This document shows positions 1 to 7,975 of a stretch of 36,320 nucleotides of DNA, in pieces. Below the pieces are notes generated by a model, which was not told the origin of the DNA, made no database searches, and saw only the letters and a list, made by a program, of their open reading frames with translations. The position numbers were made by a program, and so were the translations under genes. The number at the start of each line of letters is the position of its first letter. The first letter of the stretch is position 1. The DNA comes from an uncultured Oscillospiraceae bacterium (GTDB lineage Bacteria > Bacillota > Clostridia > Oscillospirales > Oscillospiraceae), in contig CAJFVK010000009.1 of the NCBI GenBank assembly GCA_904420435.1, positions 1 to 36,320 of the forward strand. The letters run 5' to 3'.

Positions 1-695
1 TCAGCGACGTGACCTTCTCCGTGGAGGAGGGGGAGTTCATCGCCATCATGGGGGAGTCCGGCTCGGGCAAGACCACCCTGCTGAATATCCTGGCCGCCCT
101 GGATAAGCCCACCGGCGGCCTGGTGCGCCTGGGGGACCGGCCCCTCTCGGAGATCCGGGAGCGGGACATGGCCGCCTTCCGCCGGGACAACTTGGGCTTC
201 GTGTTCCAGGATTTCAACCTGCTGGACACCTTCTCCGTCAAGGACAATGTCCTCCTGCCCCTGGTCCTCTCCGGCAAGCGCCCGGAGGAGATGGAGCGGC
301 GGCTCACGCCCCTGGCGGAGAAGCTGGGGATCCGGGAGCTGCTGGGCAAGTTCCCCTATGAGATCTCCGGCGGTCAGAAGCAGCGCACCGCAATCGCCCG
401 GGCCCTGATCACTGACCCCAAGCTCCTCCTGGCCGATGAGCCCACCGGCGCCCTGGATTCCAAGGCCACCGATGAGCTGCTGGAGCTGTTTGGCGCGGTG
501 AACCGGGAGGGGCAGACCATCCTCATGGTCACCCACTCGGTGAAGGCCGCCAGCCACGCCGGCCGGGTGCTCTTCATCAAGGACGGTCAGGTCTTCCATC
601 AGCTCTACCGGGGTGAGGACACCAACCAGCAGTTCTACCAGCGGATCACCGACTCCCTGACCCTGCTGACCACGGGAGGTGGCAGCCGTGGGTAA
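1..695 (+). CDS. ABC transporter ATP-binding protein, BceA/MacB-like (5' end outside window)
   Basis: Nucleotide-binding subunit of an ABC transporter of the BceAB/FtsX-permease class, which often handles antimicrobial peptides or cell-envelope signals. The reading frame is open from base 3, so the true start lies upstream; the first visible GTG (9) is internal. Walker A GESGSGKTT is encoded at about 51-77, the Q-loop (FQDFN) near 205, the signature ISGGQKQR near 365, Walker B LLLADEPTGALD near 425 and the H-loop THS near 530, all intact. It overlaps the permease by 8 bases, which fits translational coupling. The partner permease is frameshifted, so this ATPase may be orphaned. The substrate cannot be read from sequence. 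Confidence 0.9.
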   Translation, partial: SDVTFSVEEGEFIAIMGESGSGKTTLLNILAALDKPTGGLVRLGDRPLSEIRERDMAAFRRDNLGFVFQDFNLLDTFSVKDNVLLPLVLSGKRPEEMERRLTPLAEKLGIRELLGKFPYEISGGQKQRTAIARALITDPKLLLADEPTGALDSKATDELLELFGAVNREGQTILMVTHSVKAASHAGRVLFIKDGQVFHQLYRGEDTNQQFYQRITDSLTLLTTGGGSRG

Positions 696-1830
696 GGCCT
701 TCTTCCCCCGTCTGGCGGCCCAGGGCATCCTCAGCAACCGCCGCTTCTACTTCCCCTATCTGCTGACGGTCATCGGCACGGTGGCCGGCTACTACAACAT
801 CTGCGCCATCGCCAGCGACAGCGGTATCGCCCTGATGCGGGGAGCCGCCTACGTCAGCGCCCTGGCCCAGATCGGCGTGTTCATCACCGGGGCCTTCGCC
901 CTCCTTTTCCTCTTCTACACCAACAGCTTCCTCATGAAGCGCCGGACCCGGGAGCTGGGGCTCTACAATATCCTGGGCATGGGCAAGGGCCACATCGCCC
1001 TGATCCTCCTCTTTGAGAGCCTGTATGTGGCCCTCATCGGCATCGGCGGCGGCCTGTGCGCCGGGGTGCTGCTCCACAAGGCGGCCACACTGTTTCTCCA
1101 CCGGCTCCTGGGGCTGGAGGTGCCCTTCGGCTTTGAGGTGTCCGTCCCGGCTCTGACGTCGGCGGTGGTGCTGTTTCTGGTGATCCTGGGCCTGGCCCTG
1201 CTCCACAATCTGCGCCGGATCTCCCTGGCCAACCCCATCGCCCTCCTCCACAGCGACAGCATGGGGGAGCGGGAGCCCAAGACCAAGTGGGTTCTGGCTA
1301 TCCTGGGCGTTCTGTCCCTGGGGGGCGGCTACGCCATCGCGCTGAACACCCGGGACTCCATGGAGGCCCTGGCCTTCTACTTTGTGGCGGTGATCCTGGT
1401 GATCATCGGCACCTACTGCCTGTTTACTGCGGTGAGCATCGTGGTGCTGAAGCTCCTGCGGCGCAACAAGCGCTTCTACTACAAGACCAGCCACTTCATC
1501 GGCATCTCCGGCATGCTCTACCGGATGAAGCAGAACGCCGTGGGCCTGGCCAATATCTGCATCCTCTCCACCATGGTGCTGGTGATGCTCTCGGGCACCC
1601 TGTCCCTCTATCTGGGCACCCAGGACACCGTGGACCGGCAGGCCCCCTCGGACCTGGTGATCACCGTCAGCTACTTCCCGGAGGAGAGCGCCGGGCCGGA
1701 TGTGGCCGCTCTCCGGGAGAGGGTCCGGGGGCGGGTGAAGGCGCTGGGCCAGTCCGTCACCAGCATGGAGGGCAACTACATCTGCGACTTCTCCGCCGGC
1801 GGCCAGAACGGCCAGTACGCCCTTGATTGA
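688..1830 (+). pseudogene. BceB/FtsX-family ABC permease, N-terminal part of a frameshifted gene
   Basis: N-terminal half of an integral-membrane permease of the FtsX/BceB class. GTG 688 is preferred over GTG 679 because GGGAGGT at 674-680 is spaced 7 bases from it. Hydrophobic helices follow a short basic N-terminus, and the protein contains the family-like stretch MKRRTRELGLYNILGMGKGH before the first FtsX core. The frame closes at TGA 1828-1830 within a sequence that continues perfectly in the next frame (GQYAL then IDYTGEARYSSL). Removing one base of the CCCTT run at 1821-1824 would fuse the halves into about 670 residues, the usual BceB length. A real mutation, a phase-variable state and an assembly error are all possible. 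Confidence 0.75.
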
Positions 1831-2704
1831 CTACACCGGGGAGGCCCGGTACAGCTCCCTCACGGTCTTCAACTTTCTCACCGCCCAGGACTACGCCGCC
1901 CTCACCGGCCGGCCGGTGCCGGAGCTGGCGGCGGACGAGGTCCTGGTCTACGGCATCGGCGACAGCTCCATCACCTTTACCTACCAGGGACAGAACCTTC
2001 GCACCTTCCGCGTCCGGGAGGCCCTGGAGGACTTCCCCGCCGTCTCCGGCAGCGGCATCGGGGCTGTGGGCCGGCCGGCCATGGTGGTGCTCAGGGACAT
2101 GGATACCCTCCTGGCCGTCCGGGAGATGTACGGCGTCACCGATATGCACTACGCCGTGTCCTATGAGTTCCGGGTCAACATCACCGGTACAGCGGATGAG
2201 AAATACGCCCTGGGCAGGGACTTCGCCGGCCTGGACGCGGACTTCACCGGCACCGGGGACTGGGACATGCTCCGCTGCACCAGCTACGAGGAGGTCTATT
2301 CGGAGAGCTACGGCCTGTCCGGCAGCTTCCTGTTCCTGGGAGTCTTCCTGGGGCTGCTGTTCATCATGGCCACGGTGCTGATTATCTACTACAAGCAGAT
2401 TTCCGAGGGCTACGAGGACCGGCGGCGCTTTGAGATCATGCGCCAGGTGGGCCTGGAGCAGCGGGACATCCGCCGCTCCATCAACAGCCAGATCCTCACG
2501 GTGTTCTTCCTGCCCCTGGCGGTGGCCGCCGTCCACCTGCTCTTCGACTACCGGCTGATGCTCCAGCTGCTGCAGATCTTCTCCATCACCAACGTGGGGC
2601 TCACCGCCCTGTGCTCCCTGGGCACGCTCCTGGTGTTCGCCCTGCTCTACGCGGTGGTGTTCGTCCTCACCGCCAAGGTCTACTACCGGATCGTCAGCCG
2701 CTGA
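1823..2704 (+). pseudogene. BceB/FtsX-family ABC permease, C-terminal part of a frameshifted gene
   Basis: C-terminal half of the permease begun at 688. It holds the extracytoplasmic segment typical of BceB permeases, then a hydrophobic helix near codon 170 (FLFLGVFLGLLFIMATVLII), the cytoplasmic stretch EGYEDRRRFEIMRQVGLEQRD that is typical of FtsX domains, and two last helices. The nominal TTG at 1823 has no ribosome-binding site and sits inside the upstream reading frame, so separate translation is unlikely. The two frames differ by +1 and overlap by 8 bases. The rest of the frame is undamaged, so the lesion is recent or artefactual. Confidence 0.75.
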
Positions 2705-2717
2705 GGAGGCCTGCCCG

Positions 2718-2954
2718 ATGAAGCGTTTCCTGATCACCCTTCTCTCCTTGGCCCTTCTCCCCCTTCTCGCCGCCTGCACCCAGGAGGACGGGGACCGTGA
2801 GCCGGGCCGGCCCGCAGTGGCGGTGGCCCTGGACACGGGCTCCGCCCTCTCCCGTGAGGATCTCCTCGCCGGGAGGCCGGCAGCCCCAGGAGAGAGCTGT
2901 ACGGCGCCCGTCCGGGCGGACTGCGCCGCTCTCCCGGTCCCCCCGGCCCCATAG
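2718..2954 (+). CDS. short putative lipoprotein, probably truncated
   Basis: A 78-codon ORF starting 13 bases after the permease stop, with GAGGAGG at 2703-2709 as ribosome-binding site. The N-terminus is a clear lipoprotein signal: basic MKR, a hydrophobic core, and lipobox L-A-A-C with Cys20. After about residue 50 the sequence becomes rich in Pro, Ala and Arg and does not look like a folded domain, which suggests a remnant of a longer lipoprotein that lost its frame. It is probably cotranscribed with the upstream ABC genes. The function is unknown and I do not recognise a family. Confidence 0.4.
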   Translation: MKRFLITLLSLALLPLLAACTQEDGDREPGRPAVAVALDTGSALSREDLLAGRPAAPGESCTAPVRADCAALPVPPAP

Positions 2955-3129
2955 AAACGCGCAAATGGAAGAAGCAGCATACAGGGGAAGAAACGGGGAT
3001 TTCGGCGGGGGAGCTTGAGGAGGCGGCGCAGCCCTCCTCGAACCGGATGGAATATCCCGCAAAGCTCTGTAAAGCAAGGCGTGGGGCCCGCGAAGCGGGG
3101 CTTTCGGACGGCTTCCCCGCCCCGAAAAA

Positions 3130-3160
3130 GAGGCGGCAGGCACTTGGTGCCTGCCGCCTC
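3130..3160 (-). terminator. Rho-independent terminator of the minus-strand gene 3186-4964
   Basis: A perfect 14-bp stem (GAGGCGGCAGGCAC / GTGCCTGCCGCCTC) with a 3-base loop. Read on the minus strand it is followed directly by TTTTT (3125-3129 region). It also faces the end of the plus-strand ABC genes, but the plus-side T tract is weak. Confidence 0.85.
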
Positions 3161-3185
3161 TACTGATTTTCTTGCCGTTTTGCCC

Positions 3186-4964
3186 TCAGGCCGCCGGCTG
3201 GACGGTCTCCTCCCCGGCCGGCGCGGCCGGCTCCTGGGTCTGGGCGGGGGGCATCTCCATCTGGGGCTCCGCCCGGCCCACCACCGTCAGGCTGTAGCCG
3301 CTGAGGATGGAGGCGTCCTCCTGGCTCACCGCATGCTCGATGGTCACCTGGTCGCCTACGTTCAGAATCACTGCCACCGGGTTCTCCGCGGCGGACAGGG
3401 CGTAGAATACCTCCTCATCCTCCAGGCGGATAAAGTAATAGGTGTTCCCCTCCAGCACGGCGGAGCGGATCTCCGCCACTGTGCCGCTGACCTCGGTCTG
3501 GGGCAGGTCGTCCTCCTGGGTGATACCCTCGTTCCGGAGTCGCTCCATGTAGGCCCGTTCACACTCAGAAACCGTGGTCCCCGTAGCCACCACGTTGTAC
3601 TGGGCCACGTTCACCATGGCGTACATCTTCACCAGCAGTCCCTGGTCCTGGAGGGGGATGAAGTAGGTGGGCTCCCCGGCGATGTTCAGCAGCAGCGGGA
3701 AGGTGGCTGTGTAGCCCAGATCCTGGACCACGCCCCGGGCGCTGGCCATGGCGGCCTCCTCCGTGGCGCCGGGGACCTCGTAGAACTTGGTCTCCTTGGT
3801 CCGCTGGTTGGAGAGCAGGAAGCCCAGGTTGGACTGGTCCGCATTGGCGGAGGTGACGCCGGTGTACATATACACATCGTCGTTCATAGCGATGTAGTTG
3901 GAACCGGTGGTGGTCACCGTCACCCCCCGCTGGCCCAGGATGGAGTTGAGAAAGCCGTTGATCAGGGTGCCGTGGTAATCATACTGCTCCATGATCAGGG
4001 CCGGGGTAAATACGTTGTCCACCCAGGCGGGGATCTTCTCCAGCTCATAGTACTGGCTCTCACCGGTGATGGCGTTGCACAGCACCGCGCCGCAGATATC
4101 CGTCCCGCCGAAGAGGCCGATGGTCTTGTCCATCCGGGGGGCGATCCACCAGGGCTGGCCGCTCTCGTCGATCTCAAACTGGGGCGTGGCGAACATATAG
4201 GTAGGGTACTGGAAGCGCAGATGCCGGGAGATGTTTCGGTTGAGGGGCTCGGAGAAGGAGTACTTCATGCCCTCGCTCAGACGCACCACCTGGGCCTCCT
4301 GGGTGACCATGTCCACCAGCACGTAGGCCGGCAGCCCCTCGGAGCGGTTGGTAAACCACTTGATCAGATCCGCGTAGTCAATGGGCGCCACCCGGACAGG
4401 CCGGCCCTGGTAGTTGATCTGGGAGGAGTCGTTGGAGTACTCGAACTGGCTGACCATATCGCTGAGGAGGCCCATCTGTCGGTCCCCCAGGAAGTCAGCG
4501 GAGTCCTTGTCCAGGGTGGGGATCTCATCGAAGGAGATCTGGGCGATGTCCTCGGTGAAGTTGCCGTCCTCCACGGTCAGCAGATCCCGGTAGTCCCCGG
4601 CCCGGAACATGGGCAGGGAGATCAGCCAGCCGATCACCGCCACGCCGATCAGCGCCACCAGCAGAATCCCCACCGGCAGGCACTGGCGCTTAAAAAAGCC
4701 CATATATTCCTTGAAGCGGGCCTTGGGGTCGCTGTAGACCTCGCTATCCGCCCGGAAGCCGGAGGTAATCAGCGCCGCCAGCATGTAGATGATGCACAGC
4801 ATGATGAAGAAGCTGTAGAACTCCGGCGCCTTCAGATTGATGGGCGGCAGGGACACATAGAACAGGAGGGCGCCCAGCACCAGGGTGATCACCAGGTTCA
4901 GCACCACTCTCCCCGCCCGGCTCCGCGGCATGCGGAACCGTTTCTTTTTTCCTTGACTGCTCAA
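3186..4964 (-). CDS. membrane-anchored protein with large extracytoplasmic domain, function unknown
   Basis: 592 residues. Three hydrophobic segments lie near residues 20-40, 48-66 and 95-116, separated by a charged loop; the remaining ~475 residues are hydrophilic and probably extracytoplasmic, ending in a Pro/Ala/Glu-rich tail. The start is TTG 4964: an in-frame TGA lies just upstream and AGGAGA is spaced about 10 bases away; the nearby ATG is in another frame. The soluble part has repeated beta-rich segments (for example around FGGTDICGAVLCNAITGESQ) but no catalytic motif I can name. Similar proteins of gut Clostridia are usually left as hypothetical. It has its own promoter and terminator, so it is monocistronic. 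Confidence 0.85.
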   Translation of the reverse strand: MSSQGKKKRFRMPRSRAGRVVLNLVITLVLGALLFYVSLPPINLKAPEFYSFFIMLCIIYMLAALITSGFRADSEVYSDPKARFKEYMGFFKRQCLPVGILLVALIGVAVIGWLISLPMFRAGDYRDLLTVEDGNFTEDIAQISFDEIPTLDKDSADFLGDRQMGLLSDMVSQFEYSNDSSQINYQGRPVRVAPIDYADLIKWFTNRSEGLPAYVLVDMVTQEAQVVRLSEGMKYSFSEPLNRNISRHLRFQYPTYMFATPQFEIDESGQPWWIAPRMDKTIGLFGGTDICGAVLCNAITGESQYYELEKIPAWVDNVFTPALIMEQYDYHGTLINGFLNSILGQRGVTVTTTGSNYIAMNDDVYMYTGVTSANADQSNLGFLLSNQRTKETKFYEVPGATEEAAMASARGVVQDLGYTATFPLLLNIAGEPTYFIPLQDQGLLVKMYAMVNVAQYNVVATGTTVSECERAYMERLRNEGITQEDDLPQTEVSGTVAEIRSAVLEGNTYYFIRLEDEEVFYALSAAENPVAVILNVGDQVTIEHAVSQEDASILSGYSLTVVGRAEPQMEMPPAQTQEPAAPAGEETVQPAA

Positions 4965-5026
4965 GATCCGTCATTCTCCTTTTCCTGCGTAATTTTCTTT
5001 CCTGGGACCGCTGTGCGGTCCTCCCC

Positions 5027-5055
5027 AGTATACCCTCTTTCCGCCTATATTGCAA
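5027..5055 (-). promoter_or_regulatory. sigma-A type promoter for gene 3186-4964
   Basis: On the minus strand TTGCAA (-35, 5050-5055), a 17-base spacer and TATACT (-10, 5027-5032). The predicted leader is about 55 bases and contains a small hairpin GGACCGC-TGT-GCGGTCC at 5005-5021. Confidence 0.7.
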
Positions 5056-5117
5056 TCATAGAATTCCTTCCTCGGCCGGACCTTCCCGCCAAAGGATCCG
5101 GCGCAGATCCGGGCAGC

Positions 5118-5140
5118 AAAAAAAGGCGCCTGCCGGCGCC
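5118..5140 (-). terminator. putative minus-strand terminator upstream of the 5027 promoter
   Basis: GGCGCC (5135-5140), loop, GGCGCC (5125-5130), then seven T on the minus strand (5118-5124). It would stop transcription arriving from the AT-rich island to the right before it reaches gene 3186-4964. Confidence 0.6.
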
Positions 5141-5170
5141 CCCACTCTCTTAATTTTCCGGGCAAAACGT

Positions 5171-5212
5171 AGCTGACCCCCGCCTGTTTCTCACCTTAGG
5201 CGGGGGTCAGCT
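5171..5212. repeat. 14-bp inverted repeat with 14-base loop
   Basis: AGCTGACCCCCGCC at 5171-5184 and its exact reverse complement at 5199-5212. The T tract is weak on both sides (CTCGTTCTT on plus, ACGTTTT on minus), so it may be a bidirectional terminator or an end of a decayed mobile element. Confidence 0.6.
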
Positions 5213-5525
5213 CTCGTTCTTATTATCTAACATCCATTTAACCTCTCTTTCTGCGGATTTCAGAAGCACCTCCACAACGTGTGTATATAAACTTGGGGGT
5301 TCAGAAAGATTGTCTTTGCTCGTACATACAACCTGGTAAGAATTCCTGTCGGTCTTCTGCTTCTCTTATAAAGCGCTGCTTGTATAGACTCAAAGTGTTT
5401 TCTGGTACAATCCCATGCTGTCCACACGTCTGCCGGTCCTGCTTCTGATGGGGAACTACTTAGTACATTGGACTCACCCTTTCTTATTCTGGTTATAATG
5501 TACTACTTTTTCTTGATTTTGTCAA
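5213..5525 (-). other. AT-rich island with a possible minus-strand transcript
   Basis: This stretch is markedly poorer in G+C than its surroundings and contains no convincing gene. A good minus-strand promoter is present: TTGACA (5520-5525), 17-base spacer, TACATT (5497-5502). Transcription would run left for about 300 bases into the hairpins at 5171-5212 and 5118-5140. One minus frame stays open for about 75 codons (stop near 5250) without a start codon or ribosome-binding site, so a small RNA or a decayed gene is equally possible. The bases from 5526 to 5635 hold nothing I can name. Confidence 0.35.
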
Positions 5526-5635
5526 GTGATTTTATGAACAAATCACAAGTTTGACATTTTACACAAAGTTGATCGCTGGAATCAATTTCCTGTAGCGCCC
5601 GGCAGAGATCTGTGATAAAATAAATATGTTGGCGC

Positions 5636-5672
5636 GGCGGCCGCGGATCCAAGATCCGCGGCCGCCTTCTTT
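5636..5672 (+). terminator. Rho-independent terminator, plus strand
   Basis: Perfect 14-bp stem GGCGGCCGCGGATC (5636-5649) / GATCCGCGGCCGCC (5653-5666), CAA loop, followed by TTCTTT. No plus-strand gene upstream explains it; it insulates the operon starting at 5799. Confidence 0.7.
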
Positions 5673-5720
5673 ATTAGCGTGGCTTCTTGCCAGCGCCCAT
5701 CCAGACGGTGCCAGGGGGCG

Positions 5721-5765
5721 TGAAAATTTTTGCAAAATAGACAGGCTGTAAAATCCTGCTATACT
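5721..5765 (+). promoter_or_regulatory. promoter of the 5799 operon with candidate operator
   Basis: TAGACA (-35, 5738-5743), 16-base spacer, TATACT (-10, 5760-5765). Just upstream lies TGAAAATTTTTGCA (5721-5734), a motif that recurs twice before the second operon at 9734 and 9780; it overlaps the palindrome TTTTGCAAAA. A role as binding site of the SorC-type regulator encoded at 7976 is inference. Confidence 0.65.
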
Positions 5766-5798
5766 TAGACATAACCCGACGGAAGGAGGCGCTTTTTC

Positions 5799-6692
5799 GT
5801 GAGGAGGCTACCGCCCGCAAAAGCCGCTGTAGCGGCCGGCATCCTGGGAAACAGCATTTTCGGCCTGAGCTTTCTCTTCTCCAAAATCGCTCTGGCCCAC
5901 ATGGCCCCCCTGCCCTTCCTGTCCCTGCGGTTCCTTGTGGCCTTTCTGTTTATGACCCTGTTGCTTCTTCTGCGGGTGTTTTCCATTGACTGGAAAAAGC
6001 CGGGGAAGTGGAAGCTTCTGGCGCTGGGCCTCTTCCAGCCGGTGCTGTATTTTCCTCTGGAGAGCTACGGAATCCTCTACACCAACGCCTCCTTCTCGGC
6101 GGTGATGATCGCGCTGGTTCCCATCACCTCCATGATTTACGGAGCGCTCTTCTTGCAGGAGTTCCCATCCCGGCGCCAGGTCTGTGCCGCGTCGCTCTCC
6201 ATCCTTGGCATCGTGCTGCTCAGCCTGGAGCAGGAGAGCGCCGGCGCGATCCGCCCGCTGGGGATCGTCATTCTGTTGGGAGCGGTGCTGGCCGCCACAG
6301 GGTTCAACGTTCTCAGCAAGGAAACCGGCCGTCAGTTTACAGCCTTTGAGCGCACCTACGGGATGTTCTTTCTGGGCAGCGCCGTCTTTACAGCCGCCGC
6401 AGCCGGTACAGAGGGGGGCTTCGCCTATCTGCGGGCAGCGCTCGAAACCCCTGATGTCTTACTCTCTGTGGCCTATCTGGGGATCATCTCCTCTGTAGTG
6501 GCGTTTCTCTGCCTCAACTATGCCAATCAGCATCTCCCCTTGGCAAGAGCGGCCTCCTTTGCCAATCTCGCCACCGTTCTGCCGGTTCTGGCCGGCGTGC
6601 TGATTCTCCACGAGCCCTTCTCCCCCATGATGGTTCCCGCCGCTCTTCTGGTGCTGGCGGGAATTTGGGGCGTCCAAAAAAAGGAGGTATGA
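5799..6692 (+). CDS. DMT-family transporter with two EamA domains
   Basis: 297-residue inner-membrane protein of the drug/metabolite transporter superfamily: about ten hydrophobic helices arranged as two EamA repeats (roughly residues 10-135 and 150-290), with the usual NASFSAVMIALVP-type segment near residue 95 and EPFSPMMVPAALLVLAGI near the end of the second repeat. The start is GTG 5799, chosen because AAGGAGG (5783-5789) is spaced 9 bases from it and no ATG is available. It is the first gene of an operon with UPF0261, SorC and RidA genes; the UPF0261 ribosome-binding site lies inside its 3' end. It may export a product or import a relative of the cluster's substrate; direction and substrate are not visible. 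Confidence 0.9.
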   Translation: MRRLPPAKAAVAAGILGNSIFGLSFLFSKIALAHMAPLPFLSLRFLVAFLFMTLLLLLRVFSIDWKKPGKWKLLALGLFQPVLYFPLESYGILYTNASFSAVMIALVPITSMIYGALFLQEFPSRRQVCAASLSILGIVLLSLEQESAGAIRPLGIVILLGAVLAATGFNVLSKETGRQFTAFERTYGMFFLGSAVFTAAAAGTEGGFAYLRAALETPDVLLSVAYLGIISSVVAFLCLNYANQHLPLARAASFANLATVLPVLAGVLILHEPFSPMMVPAALLVLAGIWGVQKKEV

Positions 6693-6695
6693 ACC

Positions 6696-7934
6696 ATGGA
6701 AAAGAAAATTGCCGTGCTGGGTACTTTCGACACCAAAAGCGAGGAGTACCAGTATATCATCCGCCAGATTCAGGCCTTCGGCGTCCAGGTCTTGGCCATT
6801 GACGCCGGCACCCGGGACACCGGCGCCCTCCAGGCGGACTACACCTGCCGGGAGGTGGCGGCCTGGGGCGGTGCGGACTATGAAACCCTGGCCGGCAGCG
6901 GGCGCGCGGAGGGGATGGCTGTGATGACCCGGGGCGCTACCAAGCTGGTGAACAGCCTCCTGGAGGCCGGCCAGATCAACGGCCTCCTCAGCATTGGCGG
7001 CAGCGGCGGAACTACCCTGGCCACCGCTGTCATGCGCACGCTGCCGGTGGGCTTCCCCAAGGTGATGGTCACCACCCAGGCCAGCAGCAGCAAAATGCCG
7101 GACTTCATCGGTGGGAAGGACATCATCGTCATCAACTCCATTGTGGACGTATCCGGCACCAACTCCATCATCACCCGAGTCTACGACCAGGCCGCCGGGG
7201 CGGTTGTGGGCGCGGCGGCGGCCTACCACCCGGAGCGCCACCAGTCCTCCGCGCCCAGAATCGCCATCTCCATGTACGGCGTCACCACCCCATGCGTCAC
7301 CTGTGCGGCCAAGTATCTCCAGTCCCAGGGGTACGAGCCCATTATCTTTCACGCCAACGGCGCCGGGGGCCGGGCGATGAAAACACTGATCGGAGAGGGG
7401 CTCTTTGTCGGCGTGCTGGACATCACCACCTCTGAGGTAGCCGCCTATGTACTGGGGTCCGAGTCCGGCTCCGCCGGAGCGGACCGGCTGGACGCGGCGG
7501 TGCTGGCCGGAATTCCCCAGGTCATCTCTGTCGGCGGGATGGATGTGATCGGCATCACGGTTCCGGAGCTCCAGACCAAATTCAAGGGGTATCAGCCCTA
7601 CTGCCACAACGACAAGCCCGACATGGTCCGGACCAAGCCGGAGGACAACCGGAAATTCGGCGAATTTATGTGCCGCTCTCTCAACAACAATACGGCGCCC
7701 TGCGCTGTCTTTCTGCCCATGGGCGGCATCTCCTCCCTGGATGTGCCCGGCGGTCCCACCTTTGACGAGGAGGCCCGGCGGCTGCTCTTTGAGTCCATCA
7801 GCCTCCACGCCAAGCCCCAGATCGAGGTTGTCGAAATGGACCTGCCGATCAACGACTCGGAATTTGCCCTGGCCATGGCGAAAAGGCTCTGCGAAATGCT
7901 TGCGTCCCGAAAGGAGGAACCTGCCCGTCTGTAG
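6696..7934 (+). CDS. UPF0261 family protein (Tm-1-like ATP-binding domain)
   Basis: 412 residues, full length for UPF0261. The start MEKKIAVLGTFDTKSEE is the family's hallmark N-terminus (GTFDTK), followed by a Gly-rich stretch GGSGGTTLATAVMRTLPVG and the conserved KVMVTTQAS and SIVDVSGTNSI segments near residues 105-165. In plants the same domain is the N-terminal half of Tm-1, the tomato protein that binds tobamovirus replication protein; it is fused there to a TIM barrel related to the three barrels encoded here at 15635-18205. The bacterial biochemical role is not established; ATP binding is described for the plant domain. AGGAGGT with the ATG at 6696 gives a good start. Expected to be cytoplasmic. 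Confidence 0.92.
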   Translation: MEKKIAVLGTFDTKSEEYQYIIRQIQAFGVQVLAIDAGTRDTGALQADYTCREVAAWGGADYETLAGSGRAEGMAVMTRGATKLVNSLLEAGQINGLLSIGGSGGTTLATAVMRTLPVGFPKVMVTTQASSSKMPDFIGGKDIIVINSIVDVSGTNSIITRVYDQAAGAVVGAAAAYHPERHQSSAPRIAISMYGVTTPCVTCAAKYLQSQGYEPIIFHANGAGGRAMKTLIGEGLFVGVLDITTSEVAAYVLGSESGSAGADRLDAAVLAGIPQVISVGGMDVIGITVPELQTKFKGYQPYCHNDKPDMVRTKPEDNRKFGEFMCRSLNNNTAPCAVFLPMGGISSLDVPGGPTFDEEARRLLFESISLHAKPQIEVVEMDLPINDSEFALAMAKRLCEMLASRKEEPARL

Positions 7935-7975
7935 GCGGGCGAACCGGTGTCAGATTGCGATAGGAGGTCAGCCCC

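Noticed and set aside
1821-1834. Programmed +1 frameshift in the BceB-like gene
   Set aside because: No internal Shine-Dalgarno or CTT-TGA slippery site like that of prfB is present, and such regulation is not known in this family.
3015-5153. A 712-codon plus-strand open frame
   Set aside because: Antisense to the membrane protein at 3186-4964, whose start, helices, promoter and terminator are convincing.
5551-5580. TTGACA on the plus strand as promoter
   Set aside because: No acceptable -10 element at 16-18 bases; no gene follows before the terminator at 5636.
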